Assembly: GCA_019163175.1 (NCBI GenBank)
Contig: JAFLKN010000003.1
Coordinates: 310,001 to 374,000, forward strand
DNA from: Prolixibacteraceae bacterium
GTDB lineage: Bacteria > Bacteroidota > Bacteroidia > Bacteroidales > Prolixibacteraceae
Length of the DNA stretch: 64,000 nucleotides
Reading direction: 5' to 3'
The notes under the pieces are model-generated. The model ran no database searches. It was given only the letters and a program-made list of their open reading frames with translations, and was not told the DNA's origin. Each line of letters starts with the position of its first letter. Position 1 is the stretch's first letter. The translations under genes were made by a program, and so were the position numbers. This document shows, piece by piece, positions 9,971 through 19,800 of the stretch.

Positions 9971-10660
9971 ATGAAAATTCTAAAATATATAGCAATTATA
10001 ATGGTTTGCTCTGTAATCTTGACCGCATGTGAAAAAGACTACGAAAGCCATATTACAAAAGTAACGCCCGCACCGGTGATGGAATTAATCGGAGGCAATC
10101 CAATTGTCCTTTTTAAAGGAACACCCTATGTCGATCCAGGTATCCATGCCATGCAAATCGTTGGTAATGATACAACTCAACTTACTTACGAAATTATTAA
10201 TGATGTAAAAGTTAATATTCCAGGTACGTATAAATTATTTTACAAAGTCCTGAACTCAGAAAAAGTACCTTTTTACATCAGTAGAAGAGTAAGTATTGTA
10301 AGTTTTACTGGATACGATGTGTTTGAAATTCCATCGGGTAATTACTCAGGAATCCGTGTAAACCGAAACAGAGGAGGTACCGTTAAAATTACCAAACTGG
10401 CTCCGGGTGTTTATCAAATTAGTGATTTGCTTGCAGGTTATTACGATCAGGCTGTAGGCTATGGTCCCGACACTGCTGCTCCGGGGATATTGGTAATAAA
10501 TCAGGATGGTACCATAAGATCTGAGCTTGGCAATACTGCTGCCTGGGGCGAAGTTGCAGGTTCTAATTTTGCTTTCGACAAAGCAACAAATGTGCTGACT
10601 TTCAAAGCAACTATAGTATCCGAAAGTTTTTCTTTCGATGTTAAATTCACTCTTCAATAA
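9971..10660 (+). CDS. BT_2262-like surface lipoprotein (DUF5011/DUF5012 type)
   Basis: This is a 229-residue lipoprotein with signal peptide and lipobox VILTAC. Residues about 45-105 are an Ig-like DUF5011-type domain (PYVDPGIHAM through the VNIPGTYKLFYKV strand pair); the rest is a beta-rich domain with YDVFEIPSGNYSGIRVNRNRGG. The ATG at 9971 gives a clean lipoprotein signal; a GTG at 9944 is in frame but lies inside the SusD gene. Proteins of this type accompany SusCD pairs, and BT2262 was seen in the crystallised BT2261-2264 complex. It is probably an accessory ligand-binding or barrel-associated subunit. The exact role is unknown. Confidence 0.82.
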   Translation: MKILKYIAIIMVCSVILTACEKDYESHITKVTPAPVMELIGGNPIVLFKGTPYVDPGIHAMQIVGNDTTQLTYEIINDVKVNIPGTYKLFYKVLNSEKVPFYISRRVSIVSFTGYDVFEIPSGNYSGIRVNRNRGGTVKITKLAPGVYQISDLLAGYYDQAVGYGPDTAAPGILVINQDGTIRSELGNTAAWGEVAGSNFAFDKATNVLTFKATIVSESFSFDVKFTLQ

Positions 10661-10668
10661 AAAATGAA

Positions 10669-11145
10669 ATGAAAAAATATTTTATTTATATACTGTTCTT
10701 GTTTGTCGTTGCTTTTTCGTCATGCGACGTAAAAGAAGAGTACGAACAAATCAATTCTCAGGTAATGGAAGCTTCCGGAGAATGGTGGATAAAATTTTCA
10801 AAGACGGGTTACGAAACCGGTTATTTGAAAGTGCTGACTTTTAATACTGCGGCAGATGTTGCTACCGAAATATGGATCTCTGATAATGGTAACTGGAAAA
10901 ATATAAAAGTAAAATGTCCGGTAAACATTGAGAATCTCACTTTTGCAGGGACTAACCTTGCAAACACAGCTACTTCAATGACTGTTGTGATTAAAAACGG
11001 AAAAATTACAAAAGGTGGAGGGTTATCCACCTCGGGCTTAGTTACCGATAAAATATCTTTCGAAATTGAGTTAAGCAGTGAGCCGGGTGTTACTTATAAG
11101 GCCGAAGGAACACGCAAGACTGGTTTTGTTGAAGACGAACATTAG
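10669..11145 (+). CDS. BT_2261-like lipoprotein (lipid-binding putative hydrolase family)
   Basis: This is a 158-residue lipoprotein with lipobox AFSSC. The remainder is a compact beta-barrel-like domain with MEASGEWWIKF, WISDNGNWKNIKVKCPV and KAEGTRKTGF, features I associate with the PF12888 family. The name of that family (putative lipid-binding hydrolase) is not backed by any catalytic motif visible here. It starts 8 bp after the previous gene and is followed by a strong terminator, so it closes the four-gene importer operon. By gene order it corresponds to BT2261, a small lipoprotein attached to a peptide-loaded SusCD complex. Confidence 0.78.
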   Translation: MKKYFIYILFLFVVAFSSCDVKEEYEQINSQVMEASGEWWIKFSKTGYETGYLKVLTFNTAADVATEIWISDNGNWKNIKVKCPVNIENLTFAGTNLANTATSMTVVIKNGKITKGGGLSTSGLVTDKISFEIELSSEPGVTYKAEGTRKTGFVEDEH

Positions 11146-11198
11146 AAATGTAACGATCTTTCAGATTTAAATGAAAGATTGATCAAATCAAAAGATGC

Positions 11199-11233
11199 AA
11201 AAGAGGCGGCCTGAATAGGATCGCCTCTTTTCG
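11199..11233 (+). terminator. Rho-independent terminator of the SusCD operon
   Basis: AAAGAGGCG and CGCCTCTTT pair perfectly around a loop of about 14 bases and are followed by further Ts. A second, weaker hairpin (AATCTTTCA...TGAAAGATT) precedes it at about 11155. It isolates the importer operon from the TonB receptor downstream. Confidence 0.82.
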
Positions 11234-11409
11234 TTAACTAACAATGCGATGTCACAAAATTCTTATCACTCTGCATAAAAGTGCTCAATAATTTTATCGT
11301 ATTGGCGTCTTGATTAATCGAATGTGTTTAAGATTCACATCCGATAAAGTATTAAATTTTCAGATCTTATAAGCGATATGCTTGACACAATCCCTAAAGG
11401 GCATAATAA

Positions 11410-11440
11410 TTGCTAAACATCAACCGAATTTCTATTTTTG
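11410..11440 (+). promoter_or_regulatory. Bacteroidota-type promoter of the TonB receptor
   Basis: TTG at 11410-11412 and a perfect -7 element TATTTTTG at 11433-11440 are separated by 20 bp, the usual spacing of the Bacteroidota primary sigma factor. Transcription would start near 11446, which puts the start codon downstream of that point. Confidence 0.6.
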
Positions 11441-11453
11441 TAAAAAATCCGGA

Positions 11454-13856
11454 TTGAAACCCTTTTTCACTATTTTGCTTTTGTTATTTTTCCAGCTGCT
11501 GCAGGCACAGTTGGTGGTTGTGCGCGATTCAAAAAGCGGAAAACCTGTTGAAGGAGTTATGGTAATTGCTGATCAGCATTCGGCAATGTATACCAACAGG
11601 GAGGGAAAGGTCGATATTACTCTGTTTAAAGATGCCAGCCGAATTACGTTTACACATTCCTCTTACGTTCAGTTACGCACCAACTACCAGAACCTCTGGT
11701 CAACCAATTTTGTCGTCAGGCTGCTTGAAGATCCGGTGCGCATCGATGAAATTGTAGTTTCAGCCAGCCGGCGGGAGCAGTCACGGCTCGAAATTCCAAA
11801 TAATATAGTCACCATCAGTCGGAAGGATATCGATTTTCAGAATCCGCAAACGGCTGCCGATTTACTCGAATACAAAAGCGGTGTGTTTGTCCAGAAAAGC
11901 CAGATGGGCGGCGGAAGTCCTATGATTCGCGGATTCTCGGCCAACCGGCTGTTGCTTGTGGTTGATGGAATCCGCATGAACAATGCCATTTACCGAAACG
12001 GGAACCTGCAAAATGTGATTTCGCTCGATGCCGGAACCATTGAAAGTACCGAGGTTATTTTCGGACCCGGATCGGTTATTTATGGCAGCGATGCTCTGGG
12101 CGGGGTTATGAGTTATCAGACCCTGAAACCGAAACTTTCGAGTTCGGAAGAATACGATCGCCGAGGATCGGTATTTACCCGCTATTCAAGCGCAAATTTT
12201 GAGAAAACCGTTCACGGCGACATCAATTTTGGCTCAGGAAAATGGGCTGGATTAGTTAGCCTGACTTATACGGATTTCGACGATTTGAAAATGGGAGCCC
12301 AGGGACCCGACGAATATCTTCGGCCACACTATGTCCTCCAAAATTCGCTGATTAACTCCGGAACTGATCAGATTATCGAAAACTCTGATCCGCGCAAACA
12401 GGTGTATACCGGCTACTCGCAATTCAATTCAATGCTAAAACTCCGGTATCGTCCGAGTGAAAAACTGGATTTGAATTATGCCTTTCATTACTCAGAAACT
12501 TCCGACATTCCGCGCTACGACCGCCTGATTCAATACAGCAGCAACAAACTGAAATATGGCGACTGGTATTATGGTCCACAAATCTGGAGTTTGCACTCGC
12601 TCCAGTTGGCTTATACCGAGGAAACCCGAATGTTCGACCGGATAAACGTTTTGGCAGGTTGGCAAAATTACGAGGAAAGCCGCCTCGACCGAAGACTGAA
12701 TAAGAAAGAACTTAACGAGCGCACCGAAACGGTGAATGTATTCAGCCTGAATGTCGATTTGGATAAAACCATCGATAAACAGCATGTGATTTATTACGGA
12801 TTGGAGGCTAATCTGAATTTGGTTGGTTCTGAAGGCATTTCCCGAAATCTGACTTCCGGTGAACAGAAAAATATTGATACCCGATATCCCGATGGTTCAA
12901 AAACAAATAGTCTGGCGGCATACCTGAGTTATAAATGGTTGCTGAACAAACATTTCACCCTACATGCCGGAGGACGCTACACTTTAGCGAGTCTGAAAGG
13001 TGAGTTCTCAACTGAATTCTACGACTTTCCATTTTCAGAATTCAGTAATACGCATGGCGCCTCCACCGGAAATCTGGGATTGGTTTATCACCCTACCGAC
13101 AACTGGCAACTGAATGCCAGTGCATCAACCGGATTCCGATCGCCCAACATCGACGATATGGCGAAAGTATTTGAATCAACTCCCGGCAATGTGATGGTTC
13201 CCAATCCGGATTTGAAACCCGAATATGCCCGGAATGTAGAAATCGGCATCATCCGACGCTTTCAAAAAGTGGCGAAATTCGAGCTCGATGCTTTTTACAC
13301 CTTTCTGGATAATGCTATGGTGCGAAGCGATTTCAGTTTTAACGGCAACGATTCGATTTTGTACGATGGATCGCTAAGTAAAGTAGAAGCTTTGGTTAAT
13401 GCTGATTATGCCAACCTATATGGCGGAAGTTTCGCTATGGAAGTATTCTTTTCGCCCAAACTTTCGATGAAAAACTCGCTTAGTTATACCTGGGGCGAAG
13501 ATAGTTTCGGAGATCCGGTGCGACATGCTGCTCCGCTTTTTGGGAGTTCGCACCTCAGCTATTCTGAAGATAAATGGCGGGTAGTTTTATACGCACGATT
13601 CAATGGCGAAATTTCGAACCAAAACTTATCGCCCAGCGAATTGGAAAAACCTGAAATTTATGCCATCGATGCCAACGGAAAACCATATTCTCCGGCATGG
13701 TGGACACTTAACCTGAAAACTTCGGTGCAATTGGCTAAAAGCTTCAGCCTGAATGCCGGACTCGAAAACATCCTGAATAAACGCTATCGGCCGTATTCTT
13801 CAGGAATTGTTTCAGTCGGAAGAAATTTGATTGTTTCGTTGAAATATAGTCTTTAA
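11454..13856 (+). CDS. TonB-dependent receptor, heme/hemoglobin (Hmu) type
   Basis: This outer-membrane receptor probably imports heme or takes iron from host-type proteins. It has a signal peptide, a carboxypeptidase-regulatory-like domain (VVRDSKSGKPVEGVMV), TonB box DEIVVSAS, a plug with SPMIRGFSANRLLLVVDGIR and FGPGSVIYGSDALGGVM, and a barrel carrying FRSP and NPDLKPE, the counterparts of the FRAP/NPNL motifs of heme receptors. It ends YSL. The TTG at 11454 was chosen because it gives MKPFFTILLLLFFQLLQAQ, a perfect signal peptide, and lies after the predicted transcription start; a TTG at 11382 would add 24 residues but sits upstream of the promoter. No heme-processing genes are adjacent, so ligand is inferred from family only. 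Confidence 0.87.
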   Translation: MKPFFTILLLLFFQLLQAQLVVVRDSKSGKPVEGVMVIADQHSAMYTNREGKVDITLFKDASRITFTHSSYVQLRTNYQNLWSTNFVVRLLEDPVRIDEIVVSASRREQSRLEIPNNIVTISRKDIDFQNPQTAADLLEYKSGVFVQKSQMGGGSPMIRGFSANRLLLVVDGIRMNNAIYRNGNLQNVISLDAGTIESTEVIFGPGSVIYGSDALGGVMSYQTLKPKLSSSEEYDRRGSVFTRYSSANFEKTVHGDINFGSGKWAGLVSLTYTDFDDLKMGAQGPDEYLRPHYVLQNSLINSGTDQIIENSDPRKQVYTGYSQFNSMLKLRYRPSEKLDLNYAFHYSETSDIPRYDRLIQYSSNKLKYGDWYYGPQIWSLHSLQLAYTEETRMFDRINVLAGWQNYEESRLDRRLNKKELNERTETVNVFSLNVDLDKTIDKQHVIYYGLEANLNLVGSEGISRNLTSGEQKNIDTRYPDGSKTNSLAAYLSYKWLLNKHFTLHAGGRYTLASLKGEFSTEFYDFPFSEFSNTHGASTGNLGLVYHPTDNWQLNASASTGFRSPNIDDMAKVFESTPGNVMVPNPDLKPEYARNVEIGIIRRFQKVAKFELDAFYTFLDNAMVRSDFSFNGNDSILYDGSLSKVEALVNADYANLYGGSFAMEVFFSPKLSMKNSLSYTWGEDSFGDPVRHAAPLFGSSHLSYSEDKWRVVLYARFNGEISNQNLSPSELEKPEIYAIDANGKPYSPAWWTLNLKTSVQLAKSFSLNAGLENILNKRYRPYSSGIVSVGRNLIVSLKYSL

Positions 13857-13882
13857 GGGAAACGAATTTTCGGTCACTTTTT

Positions 13883-16800
13883 CTATTGGGCAAGAGTAAA
13901 CCGGAAGCTAACCCCGAAGTTTGTATTTGAAGTATTGAACGAACCTTTGTATGGATTATTAATAATCTTATCGAAATACAGTCGCAATTGGAACCGGTCG
14001 CTAAGCATATAATCTGCAGTAGTTTTCAAAGTCACCGCACCCTGTCCGGCTGTCAGCTGTTCATCTTCCTCAACAATCCGTCGTAAAATTGTTTTGTTTT
14101 TTCTGAATGATAAGTCAGCCCGAACATTTAAGTCGTTGGAATATGCCTTTTGCGATTTCTTTGTTTTTATAATCAAATCCATCCGTGTGAACCTGTAACC
14201 CAAGCCAAAGACCATCTCGTCACTTAACACTTCGGTAAGCTGATTGTTGGCAAAGCTAAGAGCCAGATTTCGTGAAGATTTAAGCTCAACGCGCGTTTCA
14301 AAGTCATTGATCCAAGTAATATCCATGTTGATAAGCGGACTAAATTGCTCTGAAATGCTAACCGAACTGATATCACTTGGGCCGATAAAGTCGCCGATTT
14401 TATTTCGAACATAGCTGAATCCGTCATCATACATGCTTTCGTCGTAATCGAGATTCGAAATAAATCCACCAATGTTGTAACTCGACCGGTACGCGTGGTT
14501 AAAACTCAACGTTTTCATGTATTTCTTCAGGAATTCAGATTGTGCCACAACTCCTTCGTAAGTAATTCGCCAGTTCGGACGCATATACTTGAGCGATGGT
14601 GTAGGACTCAATGCTACCTTCTGCGGTGTTTGTCCGGTATAAGCAGCAATAAATGCAGGAATCATAACCTGAGGTGAAGTTGGTCCATAACCAACAGGAA
14701 AACCTGTTGTTGGATCCGGCTCCCCATTCGGATCATATCCAACCTGGGAATTCGCAATACGTTGACTTGCTAATCGTCTCGCGATCGTAATCCGGTATTC
14801 TTTTAGGTTTTGAAATGCCTGTGAAGCGGGTGCCTTCGCATCATTACCCATTTTACTAAAAGCCGTTTTCATGGTATTGATCGACATGGTAAAATTACCA
14901 CGAACCGAACGGTTTACCGGATCGAAATCACCGCTTTCAGTATTATAATTGTAAAATTCGGTGGTACGCTCAGAATACGTTCTGTTTGCATTCACATCAA
15001 TACGTAAATCGGGGAAAGGCTCAACGTTTGCCCTGAAGCTCCAGTTCTCGCTACGCGACATGACGAATGGCGAATTGAGTGAGGAGTCGCGGGTGATCCA
15101 ACCGTTTTGAGCGGCTTTCATCGCAAAATTTTTATCCTGCCATCCCAGAAGGAAAGGCAATCCGGGTGCAAAACTTTGGCTGGAAATTGTGCCTACCGGA
15201 CTCTGATCCGGAGTATACTTTCCACTTCCAAAGATTTTGGGCTCGGGCATAAAACCAGGTAATACGGTTCCATCGGTACCCGAATAACTCAAAGAAATTG
15301 AACGGACACTCATAAGTGCTCTGGCAGTGTATTGAATAATTTTCTGACCGAGATCACCACTTTTTTCAACCTTACCTTTTACTATGAATTTTACACCTGA
15401 AAGGCTTTTATCTGTAGTGAAACTGATTCGGTTTTCGTTAACAATTGCAACTTGTCCTTCAACTTTTGTTCCGTCTTTGGCGAGTGCGGTTAACTCAACG
15501 TTCTGCGTATTTAGCTTGTGAAAGATCGATTTCGGTGTATTTGCTTTTAACCTGACATTTTCAGCCGTGTATTGAACTTCCTTAATCCGGGGAGCCGCCT
15601 TGTCCTTTTCAGGAGCTGCCTGCTTGGGTTGGCCCTGTGGCTGCCCTTGCCTTGGACGCTGCATGCGCTGTGTCTGCCGAGAACTTACTCCATATTTCTG
15701 GTTTATATCTTTCAGGAAACTCACCTTATTGTAAAGGGTCACAAAATTTAGCTGGCCGTTTAACTGCATCTGACGTGAGTTTTCAATTACGTTTCCAAGT
15801 TCAACCGATTTGTCGGTTAACGGACCTGCCTGCCAGTCGTACATTCCCTGGTAACGAGCTGAAAGTGAAGTCCAGTCTAACAAGGGCAATTTATTAATTG
15901 GTACCATATAACTTGCATTGATCATATGATGGTACAAGGTAGGACGACCCAAATTAAGCAGATTGGTTATAATCGAATCCTTTTTCTGAGCGTAATCATC
16001 GTCGAGTCGATTAATGCGGCCTTCCGGTTCATCAATTCGGGCGGTATTCTCTGAAGAGAAGTCGAATTCGAGACTTCGGGTCAGGTTGTAGCGCAAATCG
16101 AAATAACGGTTCCACATAAAATCTTTATTGAAGGTACGTGGAATGATCATGTTCGGATTAGAAATATTCCGGAGCTGAATCTCATTGTAGTGCCTCCAAA
16201 TGTCGGTTCGGAAAGAAAACTGAGATGGTAGCGGATAAATATTAAAATCGCGAATCAATCTGAAAAGATTTTTACTTAACACCTTTGAATTCTTGAACGG
16301 TTCCAACGCCTCGGGCCGGCCATTGAAATTGTAGCTGAATAAACCACGGTAATTTTTATCCAGGTTCTGCTCAATATTAATACTTCTTTTCATCATCTCG
16401 CTGTATGAATAGGTAAGCGAGAAGTTGGTCGGGTCGTAAATTTTAGGTTTGCCGTCTTTGCTCGTTCGGTCTACTTTCACATTGGTGAAGTTTATGCTTT
16501 TTCGGGTAACCAAATCCTGCGCAAGTCGTTTTATCGAATCACGCTCGGCCTTGCCCCCCGCCATGTTGAGCGCATCCTTCATTTTAATATCCGGATCGAG
16601 CGGATTGTATTTCGGATTGCTTTTACTCTGCGAATAACCGATGTAAACAGGAATTTTGACCTGTGCTTTTTCGGGGAAGAACTTACCCAATTCGAGGTTG
16701 GCCGAAAGATCCATTTCAGTTAAATCGTCCATCGCCCGCTCATTCACTTTTTGATCGATGCTTCCGAATCCGGCGCTTCTGGTTCGTCCGGCAAAAATTA

Positions 16801-19800
16801 CTGAACCCAAATCGGCCAGTCGTGCGGAGACCCTTCCTGTGGCAGCCCAACCTCCACCTTCTTCAAAATCAGAAAGCCGAAGTTCGTTTAGCCAAACCTC
16901 TATTGACCGCGGACCATAATTGTTTGCATCCTTTTTATTGTAGCGGATACCAACCATCATCACCTCAACATTTCCGAGATTCGGATTCCCCTTAATCTTA
17001 ATCGTCCGGGCCCCATCACCTATAAGATAAACCTGTGTGAGGCTAACCGTTGAATTGGCTACACGCATTTCGTCGTTCCGCTTCAGCTTCAAATCAGAAA
17101 ATGCACTTAGCTGAAAATCGAGCCGGTTGGCTTCAGGCCAAACTGCATATCGGTCGGCTTCATTATCGCCATTGTATGAACCATCGGGGGTAAGCGAAAG
17201 TGGTATTTCGTATTCGTAATAGTTGTAATTGTAATCTGATCCGATGCGGACAAACAAAGACAAATCATTATCCTTGAGCGGGTATCCTTTAATAGCTTCG
17301 GCATGAACTTCCATTTGCAAACGTTTGTAATTGCGGAAATCCATACTCAGATTCTTGTAAGCTGCACGAGCCTCTCCTTCTTCCAGACCAACAGCACGCA
17401 ACAACAACGACTGCTCGTTTAACTGGCGCAACTGCGGATTTGCAGGGTCGATCACGCGTTCAATTCCGGGAGGCAATACGTAATTAACTGGTTTGCGGCT
17501 GGCATTCTCTTCAATATTCACTGCCGAAATGTCAAATTGTGTGGTCAATGCATTGACACCAATTTTTCCATCAACATCTTTGGTATATTTCCGCCAATCG
17601 GCGCGAACAAGATCGAGTGTTGCAAAACGAAGAATGGTTCGGTCGGAAAAACCTTTCATAAACATTCTTAAAAACCGTATCGATTTAAAATCCGTAATCG
17701 AACCAAATGATTCATTTGGAGTGCGAACCGGAATCTTAAACTGATACCATTTTGCCCGGTTAGGATCGCCATTCTTTAGATTTCCATCGGCAACTTTAAT
17801 GTCGGTAATAAAGTTCTTACCCACAACCATATCCTCACGACGAATACTAACCTTATACTGGTAATATCTTTCGTATTCATTCAGCGTGTTATCGCCATTA
17901 ATATCTTCCATGTCGGGCTGAGTAGATGCCGAAGTTGGATAGGATTCAGGCGACATTTCTGCAGTTGGAGAGTTGCCTTCCGGACCATTAAAGTTTTTAT
18001 AGCGCTCCAAAATTCCCAGTTTCTTTTCATCGTAGTCGGAACCACGGAAATAATGGTAATCATCACCAGCAGGGTCATTCAGAAATTTTGTAAGTGTATC
18101 CGGATTTAAGATTGTTCTCATCGATTCCAGATACCCTTTAAAGAAAGCTTCCTCATCAGCATCATTTAACCCATCAAATCCTATATCCTGATAACGACGG
18201 CTTTCGATGTTGTTATCGAACTCTTTAACCAGTGATTGCTGGGTTGAAACGCGACCCCATAAAGTGGTATCAATATCAGTAAGTTCGGCAGTTACCGGCA
18301 AGCCATTTTCAAACGATTTACGCGAATCTTTCAGCACGTCTTCTGAAATATCTCCCAGGTTAAAATACAAATCACCGCCTTTATGCACATTGAGCGAATC
18401 GTTCACAAACGGGTCCATAACCCAAAACTCGATAAATTCGATGTTGGCAGCTTCAAAGTCGCTGGTTTCAATTTTACGCATGATACCTCCCCAACGCGAC
18501 TCCGGATTGCGCAGCGTTCCGTCCGGATTAATCCCGCTTCCGTACTGGCCAGGTTTGCTGTCGAAGTTGTACGGACCTCTTTCCTGCGGATAAAAAGCCA
18601 AATCGAAAACAGGAATATTGGTTGGTAAACCCACAGGAGTTTCACGATCAGGAAATATTTCCTTTTCATAAACCTCGCGTACCAAATGGTTCGATTGAAG
18701 GTCTTTGTCGTTTTTTATGTAGTCAGGAGTTGTAGCATTGCTTCTCAAAAATAATGGATCAATAACATACCAGGCCAGTTTAGCGCGGTTGTATCCGTAG
18801 GCAAAGTCGTCGTTGGTTTCGGCTTCCGGAAAAATGTTTTGCTTCTGCGGAGTACTGGCTAAAACCCATGCCGACCGCGTTTTAAGATCGATGGATGTCT
18901 TTGTAGCTTCAAAATCATCAATATAAGCAGTTCCACTCTTCTTTATCACTTTCGAATGCCCCGGAATTAATTGGGCAAACTCACCATCGAAGGAGATAGA
19001 CGATTTTTCTTTGGTCGAATAAAATGGCAGTTTATCGATCAGCTTGGTTAGCAACATCGACTCGTTGGAGTAGGTACCATCAAAACCAAGCATAGTGTTC
19101 GAAATCGGATCGTCGCCATAGTTTACCTTCTGTGTCAATGGCCTTTCCTGCATGTGCAGAACCGTAGCACCCAGATTGAACCGGTCGCTGAAAGCATAGT
19201 TGGCATGTGCACCGATCATGGTTTTCCGCTGCATACTAAACAAGTCCTGACTTTCAGTAGAAACCTGAAGCGGTGTACCTGATTCGAGCAAACCCGCATT
19301 TATAATCTTTACAATTCCTGAAGTATAATCTACCGTATAGTCAATATTTTCAGTCAAGGTTCGCCCTCCGGAAGTAACTTTTACCGAGCCTTTGGCCAGG
19401 TTTTGCGAACCCACCATAATTTCGGAACTCGAAGAACCTTTGTAGGAACCTTTCAGCTTGAACTTATTGTGTTCGGCATCCTGCTCGGCAACGGTGCGCG
19501 TTGAATCGTAAAGCGTACTGTAAACGAACTTCTTGATCAGTGCAGGATCACCAATCGAGTCGGCCAGATTTTTACCGAACGGCTCCAATACCGGGAATAT
19601 GATTCTTCCTGAAGATGAATTAACTGTGATGCCTTCAACAAAGTCGAATACCCCATCGCGCATGAGGTCTTGCTGAGAATTCAGCTTATCGAGGTTCAGA
19701 ACATTCAGCAGAATATGACCATCCAGTCGGCCTTGTGGCAAATAGTTGATGTAAGTACCTGTTTCATCATTCTGGTACATGATATCGAGAACAAATTCTT

